Shown here in pieces: positions 1-7,485 of a stretch of DNA of 64,000 nucleotides. Numbering within the stretch: position 1 is the first letter of the stretch; every line of letters begins with the position of its first letter. The notes beneath the pieces were generated by a model that did no database searches, was not told the DNA's origin, and was given only the letters and a program-made list of their open reading frames with translations. The DNA is from Alphaproteobacteria bacterium (lineage in GTDB: Bacteria; Pseudomonadota; Alphaproteobacteria; UBA8366): the NCBI GenBank assembly GCA_028281325.1, contig JANQKC010000005.1:124001-188000 (forward strand). Direction: 5' to 3'. Both the position numbers and the translations under genes were made by a program.

Positions 1-159
1 CGAGGCGCACTGCTCGCGGCGCACTTGTCGGCCAGCGCCGCACTGAAAGGCAAGGCGCGGGCGGCAACGGTGGCGACGCTCGAAGACTTCTACGAGAACG
101 CCATCGCCCGCATGATCCCGGTGGTCGGCCTTTTGAAAAACGCGATGCCGCAATCCTGA
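1..159 (+). CDS. C-terminal fragment of an unrecognised protein
   Basis: Open frame entering from the left edge and ending at a TGA; 52 residues are visible. The visible part is helical in character, starts with an Ala/Leu-rich stretch and ends in a basic segment followed by ...AMPQS. I recognise no domain. It converges on the AsmA-like gene that follows, with a GC-rich hairpin between the two. The codon usage (GC at third positions) matches the neighbours, which supports coding. Too little is present to propose a function. Confidence 0.6.
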   Translation, partial: RGALLAAHLSASAALKGKARAATVATLEDFYENAIARMIPVVGLLKNAMPQS

Positions 160-172
160 TCGATAAAACGGA

Positions 173-200
173 ACGGGCGGACGCCAAAACGCCCGCCCGT
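173..200 (-). terminator. GC-rich hairpin between convergent genes
   Basis: An 8-bp perfect inverted repeat (ACGGGCGG / CCGCCCGT) with a 12-nt loop lies just past the end of the AsmA-like gene. Read on the minus strand the hairpin is followed by a T-rich tail (positions 163-172), so it most likely terminates the minus-strand gene; on the plus strand no T tract follows. Confidence 0.5.
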
Positions 201-225
201 CGTCATTCAACCGGTTGCGCGCCGT

Positions 226-1065
226 TTACTGGCCAAACAGCTTCTTCAGGCCTTTCTCGGCCTCGCTGGCGCCTTCCTTAAGCGCTTTGCCGGCGTCGCC
301 GCCTTTCTCCAGGGTCTTTTGCAGCCCCTCTGCGGCGCCGCCCAGTTCCTTGCCGAGCGCATCCTTGATAGCGCCGACATCCAGTTTCCCGACCGCGCCC
401 GTGGCGGCCGTGCTGATCGCGGCGACCACCTTCTGCGCGACCTCGGCCGGGGAGGCGCCGGAACTCCGACCGCCTTCCTTCCCGATATCCTTGAGGTGGA
501 TAGTCGGCAGGGATGCGCCGGTTTTCTGTCCTTGCAGGAAATCGGCGCTGACATTCACCTTGCCGTCCCGGACATAGAGGTTTTCGATCACCAGCTTTGG
601 CCCTTCGCCGGCGCTATCGCCGCTTGACGATCCGCCGCCGCTGCCGCCGCCCGACGATGCGCCGCCGGCCGCTTGCTCCACATTCTTCTGGATCGTGCCG
701 ATGTTGCTGCCGCCCGAGCCGAATTCATACGTCACTTCCGGCGCGGCGATCACGACTTCCTTGATGACGATCACATCGGAGGTCACCGTGGCGGGATCGA
801 CCTTGACGCTGACTTCGCCGAGTTTGAACGCGGAGTCGGTCTGAAAACCGGCGGGGTTGCCGACCGTCAGCCCGCGTATGGCGGCCTGTCCGTCGGTGAG
901 GTTGTCGACGTCGACGGCATTCAGCGTGACGCTGACTTGCGTTACCTCGGACCCTGCTTCTTCAACGGCCGTCTTGATGATGGAGCCGAGATTCGACCAA
1001 ACAAAATACAGTCCGCCGGCAACGACGATGACGAGCACCGCCAGTCCAATAAGAACCTTTTTCAT
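226..1065 (-). CDS. AsmA-like membrane-anchored periplasmic protein
   Basis: 279 residues. One N-terminal transmembrane anchor (about residues 4-24, rich in Val/Leu/Ile) is followed by a beta-rich region that repeats the pattern seen in AsmA/DUF748-type proteins: net short strands with 'L.V.NP.GF.T..AFKLGEV.V' around residues 66-88. A Gly/Ser-rich linker at about 136-152 splits the protein, and the last 80 residues are Ala/Lys/Gly-rich and probably helical. AsmA-type proteins are linked to envelope lipid homeostasis; a role here is inference. The gene stands alone and ends near a terminator-like hairpin. The start ATG is preceded by a purine-rich stretch. Confidence 0.8.
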   Translation of the reverse strand: MKKVLIGLAVLVIVVAGGLYFVWSNLGSIIKTAVEEAGSEVTQVSVTLNAVDVDNLTDGQAAIRGLTVGNPAGFQTDSAFKLGEVSVKVDPATVTSDVIVIKEVVIAAPEVTYEFGSGGSNIGTIQKNVEQAAGGASSGGGSGGGSSSGDSAGEGPKLVIENLYVRDGKVNVSADFLQGQKTGASLPTIHLKDIGKEGGRSSGASPAEVAQKVVAAISTAATGAVGKLDVGAIKDALGKELGGAAEGLQKTLEKGGDAGKALKEGASEAEKGLKKLFGQ

Positions 1066-1227
1066 ATCTAATCTCTATTCCTGTCTCTACCCAAGTGCCC
1101 TGCCCATGTGAGCCGCACTCTACCTTCAGCGGCAATTGTCTGCACGAAAATATGGCCGTCGTGTGATGTCGAATTGCCCGGATACATGCCACGGGGCCGA
1201 CAACTTCAGGCTCCGTCATGCGGGCAT

Positions 1228-1260
1228 AAAAAAGCCTCGCCGGATTCAATCCGGCGAGGC
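1228..1260 (-). terminator. Strong intrinsic terminator of the 51-residue gene
   Basis: A 12-bp perfect GC-rich stem (1234-1245 with 1249-1260) and 3-nt loop, followed on the minus strand by six T residues (A run at 1228-1233). It lies 40 nt downstream of the small minus-strand gene at 1302-1457 and explains why that gene is a separate transcription unit. Confidence 0.9.
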
Positions 1261-1301
1261 GGAGGCTACAGCCACTGGGAGGAGGCTGAAGGAAAACTCG
1301 G

Positions 1302-1457
1302 TTACCGGTTCGTGTGCAGGAACCGGCGCAGGCCGCGGACCAGAAACTCGGCGCGGGTCTGCTCCGCCTTGCTGACCAAGGCGGAAATGTGGTCGTCGGT
1401 GGGCAGCGCGCCGGTCGGCAGCGGGGTCACACCCTTGGCATGTCGGCTATACGGCAT
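1302..1457 (-). CDS. Small 51-residue protein of unknown function
   Basis: A short frame with clear gene signals: ATG preceded by AGGAG at 8-nt spacing, TAA stop, then a strong intrinsic terminator about 40 nt later. The product begins MPYSRHAKGVTPLP, contains an amphipathic helix with ISALVSKAEQTRAEFLVRG and ends in a basic tail (LRRFLHTNR). No transmembrane segment or Cys is present. The 'RAEF' helix is reminiscent of small alphaproteobacterial proteins such as the RSP_7527 group, but I cannot confirm that. It is transcribed divergently from the LysR gene, 200 bp away, making it a candidate target of that regulator. Confidence 0.7.
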   Translation of the reverse strand: MPYSRHAKGVTPLPTGALPTDDHISALVSKAEQTRAEFLVRGLRRFLHTNR

Positions 1458-1625
1458 TGTACGAACTCCTAGCTTGCGTCTAAAACTTCAGAGAATTTTA
1501 ACTGTAATATTGCGCACTTTTCGGCAAGCGTTTAAACGTTGTTAACTATGTCGCTTATATCTCTAAGCGTTGACAGGTATATAGGGTAACTCGCCGTGAA
1601 TCGCAAACGATCATTTTTCACATAT

Positions 1626-1646
1626 AATTTTAGAAAAACTAAAATT
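1626..1646. promoter_or_regulatory. Palindrome overlapping the 5' end of the LysR gene
   Basis: A perfect 8-bp inverted repeat (AATTTTAG / CTAAAATT, 5-nt spacer) ends just before the GAGG ribosome site of the LysR gene. Its position suggests an operator for autoregulation, as is common for LysR-type genes. It sits in an AT-rich stretch shared with the divergent 51-residue gene. Confidence 0.45.
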
Positions 1647-1656
1647 GAGGGTCGCT

Positions 1657-2568
1657 ATGGCCGTTAAGATGCCGCCGCTGAACGCCCTGCGCGCCTTCGA
1701 TGCGTCCGCCCGGCATCGTAGTTTCACGCGGGCCGCCGAGGACCTGAACGTTACGCCTGCCGCGATAAGCCATCAGATAAAGGGATTGGAGGCGTTTCTC
1801 GGCGCGAAGCTGTTCCGTCGCGCCAAGGGTACATTGATGCTCACGGAGGCCGGACAGCGCATCATGCCCGGCGTCCGCAAGGGCTTTTCCGCCTTCGAGG
1901 AGGCGATGGAGAATTTCGGTCTTTACGACAAGACGGGCCAGATCAACGTCGCGGTGACGCCGTCTTTCGGCGCGAAATGGCTGATTCCGCGCCTGGAGCA
2001 CTTCAACGCGGCGCATCCCGAGATCGATATTCGGATTTCCACGACGATGGAGATGATCGATTACGAGCGGGAAGGGGTCGATATCGGCATCCGTTTCGGC
2101 CGCGGCGAGTATCCCGGCTTAGTCGCCGAACCGCTGCTAAACTCCGAGGTGACGCCGGTCTGCAGTCCCGACCTGTTGAAAGGCGACCATCCCAAGCTGG
2201 AATCGCCCAGCGATCTCAGGCATTTCACGCTCTTGCACGACGAAAATCCCCTGCTCGACGAGGCGCATCCCAACTGGGCCATGTGGTTGCTGGCCGCGGG
2301 GGTGACGGACGTGGACGCGTCGCACGGCATGCGGTTCGACAGCGCCAATTCGGCCATCAGCGCCGCCATCGAAGGGGTCGGGGTGGCGCTCGGCCGCACG
2401 GCCTTGATGGGCCGGGACCTGGAGGCCGGGCGGCTGGTTCGTCTCTTCAAGCTTAGCTTGCCGATCCGTTTCGGCTACTATGTCGTGTATCCACCCCGTA
2501 GCCGCAACTTTCCTGCCGTCATGATCTTCCGCGACTGGTTGTTCGAGGAAGTGCGCGAGCCGGATTAG
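1657..2568 (+). CDS. LysR-type transcriptional regulator, GcvA-like
   Basis: 303 residues, the usual size for the family. The N-terminal winged helix-turn-helix is plain (residues about 6-64: PLNALRAFDASARHRSFTRAAEDL, AISHQIKGLE, LFRR), followed by the periplasmic-binding-like effector domain. The sequence 'MPPLNALRAFDA' and the pattern 'ESGRSDPNIA-like' effector region place it in the GcvA/AmpR branch. I chose ATG 1657 because GAGG lies 7 nt upstream; an in-frame TTG 12 nt earlier is less likely. The divergent neighbour is a 51-residue gene, and the gene converges with DAHP synthase with a 4-nt overlap of stops. Effector and targets cannot be read from sequence. Confidence 0.9.
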   Translation: MAVKMPPLNALRAFDASARHRSFTRAAEDLNVTPAAISHQIKGLEAFLGAKLFRRAKGTLMLTEAGQRIMPGVRKGFSAFEEAMENFGLYDKTGQINVAVTPSFGAKWLIPRLEHFNAAHPEIDIRISTTMEMIDYEREGVDIGIRFGRGEYPGLVAEPLLNSEVTPVCSPDLLKGDHPKLESPSDLRHFTLLHDENPLLDEAHPNWAMWLLAAGVTDVDASHGMRFDSANSAISAAIEGVGVALGRTALMGRDLEAGRLVRLFKLSLPIRFGYYVVYPPRSRNFPAVMIFRDWLFEEVREPD

Positions 2569-3623
2569 GCGTTTTCCCGGCGCGCGCGGACATCCGCGGC
2601 CAACCGGTCCAGCACCCGTTCGGACGTTTCCCAATCGATGCAGCCATCGGTGATGCTTTGGCCGTAGGTCAGCGCTTTTCCCGGCACCAGGTCTTGCCGG
2701 CCGCCGACAAGATGGCTTTCGACCATAACGCCGATGATCCGGCCGTCGCCCGCCGCGATCTGGCGGCCGACCTCCGCCAGCACCGCCGGCTGGTTTTCGG
2801 GTTTCTTCGCGCTGTTCGCATGGCTCGCGTCGATCATCACCGCAGGCGTGAGACCGGATTTCACCGCGATCGCGCTGGCGTCGTTGACGCTGTCGGCGTC
2901 GTAATTCGGCTCGCGGCCGCCGCGCAGGATGATGTGGCAATCCTTGTTGCCCGCGGTGGCGGCGATGGCCGACCGGCCGTCCTTGGTGACCGCCATGAAA
3001 TGATGCGGATGCGAGGCGGAACTCACCGCGTCGACCGCGATCTGCACGTTGCCGTTGGTGCCGTTCTTGAAGCCGACCGGGCAGGACACGCCGGACGCCA
3101 GTTCGCGGTGGACCTGGCTCTCCGTCGTGCGCGCGCCGATCGCGGCCCAGGACACCAAATCCGCAATGTATTGCGGCGTCGTCATCTCCAGGAACTCGCA
3201 GCCCGCCGGCAGCCCCAATTCATTGATATCGAGCAGCAGCTTGCGGGCCAGGCGCAATCCTTGTTCGATCTCGAAGCTGCCATCCAGGTTCGGGTCGTTG
3301 ACCAGACCCTTCCAGCCCACCGTGGTGCGCGGTTTCTCGAAATAGACCCGCATGATGACCTCCAGCGTGTCCGCATGGCGCTCTCGCAACGCCGAAAGAC
3401 GGTTTGCGTAGTCCATGGCGGAGGCCGGATCGTGGATCGAGCACGGGCCGATGATGACGGCCAGCCGGTCGTCCTGCCGGTGAATGATGCGCTGGATCGC
3501 GCTGCGCGCCTCCGTCACGGTGCGGGTGACCGCGGCGTCGCGCGGCAACTCGCCCATCACCTGGGCCGGCGTGTCGAGGGCCTTAATTTCGCGGATGCGT
3601 ATATCGTCTGTCGTGTCGAGCAC
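2565..3623 (-). CDS. aroG: Class I 3-deoxy-7-phosphoheptulonate (DAHP) synthase
   Basis: 352 residues, the normal length for AroF/G/H enzymes, which condense phosphoenolpyruvate with erythrose 4-phosphate as the first step of the shikimate pathway in the cytoplasm. Family signatures are intact: IGPCSIHDP with the metal-site Cys (about 62), FEKPRTTVGWKG, GFKNGTNG, ILRGG and IDASHANS near the C-terminus. The start is GTG at 3623: it has AAGGAG at 8-nt spacing, the residues that follow match the family N-terminus, and longer in-frame extensions run through the attenuator. Expression appears to be controlled by the upstream leader peptide and terminator. I cannot say which aromatic amino acid inhibits the enzyme itself. 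Confidence 0.95.
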   Translation of the reverse strand: MLDTTDDIRIREIKALDTPAQVMGELPRDAAVTRTVTEARSAIQRIIHRQDDRLAVIIGPCSIHDPASAMDYANRLSALRERHADTLEVIMRVYFEKPRTTVGWKGLVNDPNLDGSFEIEQGLRLARKLLLDINELGLPAGCEFLEMTTPQYIADLVSWAAIGARTTESQVHRELASGVSCPVGFKNGTNGNVQIAVDAVSSASHPHHFMAVTKDGRSAIAATAGNKDCHIILRGGREPNYDADSVNDASAIAVKSGLTPAVMIDASHANSAKKPENQPAVLAEVGRQIAAGDGRIIGVMVESHLVGGRQDLVPGKALTYGQSITDGCIDWETSERVLDRLAADVRARRENA

Positions 3624-3661
3624 GGCGTAAACTCCTTGTTTGCGTGTCACGCCGGCGGCAC

Positions 3662-3687
3662 AAAAAAACCGCCAGGGACTGGCGGTT
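3662..3687 (-). terminator. Attenuator terminator upstream of DAHP synthase
   Basis: Perfect 9-bp stem (AACCGCCAG / CTGGCGGTT) with a 3-nt loop followed on the minus strand by seven T residues. It lies between the aromatic leader peptide stop and the GTG of DAHP synthase, inside the same transcript, so it can only work as an attenuator. A GC-rich segment inside the leader ORF (the GCG GCG codons 20-21 region) is complementary to the 5' arm (CCGCC) and could form the competing antiterminator; that pairing is inference. Confidence 0.9.
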
Positions 3688-3711
3688 CTGAGACTTTCTT
3701 CGGTCTTTGCT

Positions 3712-3795
3712 TTAGACCAAACGCATCCCTTCCGCCGCCGAAGGCTTCGGATAGCCAAAAAACCAAAAATAGGACGCGGCGGTCGAGTGATGCAT
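3712..3795 (-). CDS. Aromatic leader peptide controlling DAHP synthase
   Basis: 27-codon ORF on the minus strand whose residues 9-15 read Y-F-W-F-F-G-Y: three Phe, two Tyr and one Trp codon within seven. This is the signature of a ribosome-stalling leader peptide for aromatic amino acid attenuation. The stop codon lies 24 nt before the terminator stem. There is no good ribosome-binding site; the predicted transcription start falls on the A of the ATG, which suggests translation of a leaderless mRNA, as is known for rhizobial trpL. Because codons for all three aromatic residues are present, starvation for any of them could relieve termination. Confidence 0.85.
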   Translation of the reverse strand: MHHSTAASYFWFFGYPKPSAAEGMRLV

Positions 3796-3802
3796 GGCCG
3801 CT

Positions 3803-3831
3803 TACATAGTACCGATGGGCCGGTTTGTCCA
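3803..3831 (-). promoter_or_regulatory. Promoter of the leader peptide-DAHP synthase unit
   Basis: Minus-strand hexamers TGGACA (3826-3831) and TATGTA (3803-3808) are separated by exactly 17 nt. The leader ATG begins 7 nt after the -10 box, so the expected start site coincides with the start codon. The nitroreductase gene starts 113 nt away on the other strand. Confidence 0.75.
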
Positions 3832-3943
3832 TGGGTCTTTTGGCGATGGACCTCATTCGGCGAATTGCTGCCGGTTGGCGTGCGGACCGGCTGCCCGTAT
3901 AAGATGCCGCCCAGCCGACAACAACCGCGGACCAAGGACGACA

Positions 3944-4675
3944 ATGAGCGCAAACGCCAAATCCTTCGATATGACCCCGCCGAAAGAGGCGGATGTCGCC
4001 ACATCCGTCGACGACGCCATCGCCTCCCGGCGCTCGATCCGCGCCTTTCTGCCGACACCGGTGCCGCGCCCCCTGGTGGAGCACATCCTGGAGGTGTCGT
4101 CCCGCGCGCCGAGCGGCACCAACATGCAGCCGTGGAAGGTCTATGTGACCAGTGGGGCCACCAAGGAACGGATGTCGCAAGCGATCGTGGACGCGTTCGA
4201 GGCCGGGGAGACGCATAAGCGAAGCTGGAAATACTATCCGGACGAGTTCTTCGAGCCGTACAAGTCGCGCCGTCGCAAGGTCGGCTGGGATCTCTACGGC
4301 ACGCTTGGCATCGAACGCGGCGAAACCGAGAAGATGAAGGCGGCGCGCGCCCGCAATTACGTTTTCTTCGATGCGCCGGTCGGGCTGATCTTCGCCATCG
4401 ACGACAAGCTGGAGATCGGCAGTTGGCTAGACTACGGCATGTTCATGGAGAACATCATGATCTCGGCCCGCGGTCACGGCCTGCACACCATCCCGCAGGC
4501 GGCGTTCAGCGATTATCACAGGATTATCCGCGAGCACTTGGGCATCCCCGAGGATCACACCATCATTTGCGGCATGTCGGTGGGGTACGCGGATTTGGAT
4601 GCGCGGGTGAACCAATTCACCACCGAGCGCGAGCCGGTCGAAGGGTTCGCGACCTTTATCGATTATCCGGCTTAG
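3944..4675 (+). CDS. Nitroreductase-family flavoprotein
   Basis: 243 residues, typical for the FMN-dependent nitroreductase fold, which works as a homodimer reducing nitro groups, quinones or flavins with NAD(P)H. Visible signatures: RRSIRAFLPTPVP (residues about 27-39) for the FMN phosphate, APSGTNMQPWKVYV at 53-66, and GMSVGYAD near the C-terminus. ATG 3944 is preceded by AAGGA; the frame is open upstream but enters the divergent promoter and leader region of DAHP synthase, so a longer start is unlikely. It converges on and overlaps the next gene by 20 bp. Substrate is not predictable. Confidence 0.9.
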   Translation: MSANAKSFDMTPPKEADVATSVDDAIASRRSIRAFLPTPVPRPLVEHILEVSSRAPSGTNMQPWKVYVTSGATKERMSQAIVDAFEAGETHKRSWKYYPDEFFEPYKSRRRKVGWDLYGTLGIERGETEKMKAARARNYVFFDAPVGLIFAIDDKLEIGSWLDYGMFMENIMISARGHGLHTIPQAAFSDYHRIIREHLGIPEDHTIICGMSVGYADLDARVNQFTTEREPVEGFATFIDYPA

Positions 4676-5480
4676 GCGGCGGCACGCGGGGCGGCAAGGA
4701 TGCGGTCTGTTCGCGGCGGTAACGGCTGAAATGGCTCAGCAATTGCGGCACGTCCGGGTTGAGCGTATCCCATAGCGCCATTTTCGAGGGCGCGTGCCGG
4801 CGCATGTGATCGCGGAAATCGGCGCAATAACGGTTCTCCAGGCGCTGCCGGAACAGCACGATGGAGCGGGACTTCTTGGGGACGCCGAAATCCTGATAGG
4901 CCTGCTCTTCATACAGCGAGGCCTCGCATTCCAGGTCCAGCTCGCGGCCGCCCGTGATACGGCCCTGCAAGTGTTGCCCGCCATGTCCGGCCAGTTCGTG
5001 CACGATGATGGCGGCCAACTCGGGCACGCTCCATTTGATACCGAATTGGTTGATAACCACGACGAATTCCTTGCCGTCGCTCAGCTTGATGCCCTTCCGG
5101 CTGAGGAAATCCGGTAGGAAGAGCGCGACATTCTGCGTATTCAGATTGGTACGCCTGCGGAAATTGTTGGGAAAATAGGCCAGAAGGACCAACCCCCGGC
5201 GTTTCAGCGCGTCGATCCGTCGGGCGTTGCGCGGCGACCGACTGTAGATCAGCTCGATGGCGGCCGCGATCTTGTCCAGGCTCTCGGCCGAAGGCGGCAC
5301 GGAAACGTCGAACCGGCTGCCCGCCACCGGTGCGAAGGCCATGAGGCGGATGTCCCGATGAACCCGGTCCATCACCGGGTCGGCGCGTCCCATGTCGGCG
5401 GGCAGCAACGACCCGCCCAACCCCATGAGGATAAGGCAAAGTCGGGCGATCCGGCCATTGATGAATGACAGGCGGGGCAT
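4656..5480 (-). CDS. Secreted zincin-like protein with an HExxxH motif
   Basis: 274 residues. A basic N-terminus and hydrophobic stretch (ARLCLILMGLGGSLLPA, about 12-28) form a signal peptide, so the product is probably periplasmic. At about residues 175-185 it carries VHELAGHGGQH, a possible zinc-binding site, followed by LDLECEASLYEEQAY, which could give the third ligand. The spacing is HExxxH rather than the HExxH of standard zincins, so peptidase activity is uncertain. ATG 5480 has no clear ribosome site; it was chosen because it gives the complete signal peptide. The stop overlaps the convergent nitroreductase end. Family is otherwise unrecognised. Confidence 0.7.
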   Translation of the reverse strand: MPRLSFINGRIARLCLILMGLGGSLLPADMGRADPVMDRVHRDIRLMAFAPVAGSRFDVSVPPSAESLDKIAAAIELIYSRSPRNARRIDALKRRGLVLLAYFPNNFRRRTNLNTQNVALFLPDFLSRKGIKLSDGKEFVVVINQFGIKWSVPELAAIIVHELAGHGGQHLQGRITGGRELDLECEASLYEEQAYQDFGVPKKSRSIVLFRQRLENRYCADFRDHMRRHAPSKMALWDTLNPDVPQLLSHFSRYRREQTASLPPRVPPPKPDNR

Positions 5481-5580
5481 ATTTGAGGATTGTAAGGAGC
5501 GGTGATTAACGCGAGGTTGATGACGGCTTCGCCAAGGCTCAATTCGGGGTCTCAAAACCTAAAACGGGAGGAAACATCGT

Positions 5581-6285
5581 ATGGCCAAGCAGGAAACGGC
5601 AGTCATCGTCGGCAGCGGTCGGGGGCTCAGCGCGTCCTTGGCGCGTTTGTTCGCGCGGGAGGGGATCCAGGTGGCGCTGGCGGCCCGGGATGTGGACAAG
5701 CTCGCGGATCTGGCCAAGGAAACGAACGCCACGGTCTATGCGTGCGACGCCAGCCTCTCGGGTGATGTGGAGAAGCTCTTCGCCGGGTTGGTCGAGAGCG
5801 GCGGCGTGCCGGATATCGTCGTCTACAACGCCAGCAACCGCGGCGGCCGCGGCCCGATCGTCGACCTCGATCCGGAGGCCGTGCGGCAGGGAATTCTGGT
5901 CACCTGCTATGGCGGGTTCCTGGTGGGGCAGACGGCCGCGCGGCTGATGACCGAGCGAGGCCACGGCACGATCCTGTTTACCGGCGCGTCGGCCAGCTAC
6001 AAGGGCTACCCGAACTCATCCTCCTTCGCGATGGGCAAGTTCGGCTTGCGCGGACTGGCGCAGAGCATGGCGCGGGAACTCGCGCCGCAGAACATTCATG
6101 TCGCCCATTTCCCGATCGACGGCGGTATCCGTCAAGGGCCGGACGACCCGCGGATCGAAGGGCGCCCGGAAGACGGTATGCTCGATCCCGACGCAATCGC
6201 GGAAACCTATCTGCATGTGCATCGTCAGCACCGCAGCGCCTGGAGCTGGGAAGTCGAACTCCGGCCCTGGACCGAATCCTTCTAG
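5581..6285 (+). CDS. Atypical short-chain dehydrogenase lacking the catalytic Tyr
   Basis: 234 residues with an SDR Rossmann fold. The dinucleotide loop reads VGSGRGLS (about 10-17), the ordinary NNAG motif is YNASN, and the active-site Ser is present in TGASAS (about 131-136). Where classical SDRs have YxxxK the sequence is FAMGK, with Phe149 and Lys153, so the catalytic Tyr is missing. A similar substitution occurs in the SDR at 51111-51869. The gene may encode a non-classical reductase or a cofactor-binding protein. ATG follows GGGAGG at 9 nt. It converges with the serine hydrolase with a 4-bp overlap. Confidence 0.85.
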   Translation: MAKQETAVIVGSGRGLSASLARLFAREGIQVALAARDVDKLADLAKETNATVYACDASLSGDVEKLFAGLVESGGVPDIVVYNASNRGGRGPIVDLDPEAVRQGILVTCYGGFLVGQTAARLMTERGHGTILFTGASASYKGYPNSSSFAMGKFGLRGLAQSMARELAPQNIHVAHFPIDGGIRQGPDDPRIEGRPEDGMLDPDAIAETYLHVHRQHRSAWSWEVELRPWTESF

Positions 6286-7400
6286 CCGATGCTCGCCATC
6301 ATACGGCCGGCGAACTCGTTGATCTTGCTCTGATCGATCCAGCGGGCGACGACGGCGAGATCGAGCGCCGGATCGAGCCAGATGATGCTGGTGCCGGCGC
6401 CGACGGCGAAGAAGCTGCTTTCCGGCGCATTGGCCTGGTAGGAACGGTCCGGATTGAGCCACCACAGCAGGCCGTAGCCGGCGTTGATGTCGCAGGGCGC
6501 GTGCAGCGCGTCGACATAGTCGGCGGGCAGGATGTCGACGCCTTGCCATTGGCCCTTTTGCAGGATCAGTTGCCCGACGCGGGCATGGTCCAGCGTGCTG
6601 ATCCAGAGACCGCCGCCCCAATGCGAGCCGCCGGGCACCGATTGCATCTCGCGGCCGTCCAATTCGATGGTGGAATTGCGGTACCCGTGCCATTCCCAAT
6701 CGCTTGACGCGCCGATCGGGTCCATCACCCGTTCGCGCAGCACGTCGGGCAGCGGCCGCCGGAAAAGCTGCATCAGCGAGAGCGAGAAGCGATTGACCCG
6801 CACGTCGTTGTATTCCCAATAGGTTCCCGGCGTCTGCAGGTCGCGATGCTGTCCCTTGCGCGAATTATCCGCCCCGGGGCCGACTTGCCGGTTGCGGTCG
6901 ATCAGGTCCGGCTTGGTCCAGAGTTCGCCTTCCCATTCGCTGGTCTGCGTCAGCATATGCCGCCACGTGATGGCGCGGTTCTGCGGCGCGTCGTAGCCGT
7001 CGTCGAGCGCGTAGTCGCGGATCGGATCGTCCAGATCCTTGATCAGTTTGTCCTTGAGCGCGATGCCGGTCAGGATCGAGAGATAGCTTTTCGCGATACT
7101 GAAGGTCATGTCGGCGCGCGTGACGTCGCCCCAGGCCGCGACGAACTTGCCGCCGCGCAACACCACTCCGTTCGGGCCGGTGCGGGGCTTGGTTGGGCCC
7201 AGGACCTCGTTCCACGGCGGCGGCTCGATGTCGCCGGAGGCTGCGAGACCCTCGCTGAGGTCATAGGGCCAGGGCGTTTCCGCCTCGGTCTCGGCATATC
7301 GGATGGCGTCCTGCAATTTCACGGGATCGAACCCGCAGTCGGCCGGGTCGGCGCAGGTCATGGGATCGATGGCGCCCGCGATGTCTCTCAAGTCGTCCAT
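6282..7400 (-). CDS. Serine hydrolase of the class C beta-lactamase/EstB family
   Basis: 372 residues. The SxxK nucleophile motif is SIAKS (about residue 128) and the Tyr motif is in WEYND, both standard for the beta-lactamase/penicillin-binding-protein-like esterases. No signal peptide is visible, which points to a cytoplasmic esterase or amidase, not a resistance enzyme. GGGGAGAG precedes the ATG. The gene is divergent from the enoyl-CoA hydratase and lies between CoA and SDR enzymes, in keeping with ester cleavage in a catabolic setting; the substrate is unknown. Confidence 0.88.
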   Translation of the reverse strand: MDDLRDIAGAIDPMTCADPADCGFDPVKLQDAIRYAETEAETPWPYDLSEGLAASGDIEPPPWNEVLGPTKPRTGPNGVVLRGGKFVAAWGDVTRADMTFSIAKSYLSILTGIALKDKLIKDLDDPIRDYALDDGYDAPQNRAITWRHMLTQTSEWEGELWTKPDLIDRNRQVGPGADNSRKGQHRDLQTPGTYWEYNDVRVNRFSLSLMQLFRRPLPDVLRERVMDPIGASSDWEWHGYRNSTIELDGREMQSVPGGSHWGGGLWISTLDHARVGQLILQKGQWQGVDILPADYVDALHAPCDINAGYGLLWWLNPDRSYQANAPESSFFAVGAGTSIIWLDPALDLAVVARWIDQSKINEFAGRMMASIG

Positions 7401-7485
7401 TTGTCGGCTCTCCCCTTCAGCGAATAGTATTCGTTAAGCCGCGACGGCATAGGCCGAAGAATGACCCGAATTGGGGGAGGGAACA

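Noticed and set aside
2658-3809. Long plus-strand open frame over DAHP synthase
   Set aside because: It is antisense to a clear DAHP synthase and its product is Arg/His-rich with no domain; an ordinary effect of high-GC codon bias.
3624-4058. N-terminal extension of DAHP synthase
   Set aside because: It would run through the attenuator and leader peptide; the GTG at 3623 has a strong ribosome site and the family N-terminus.
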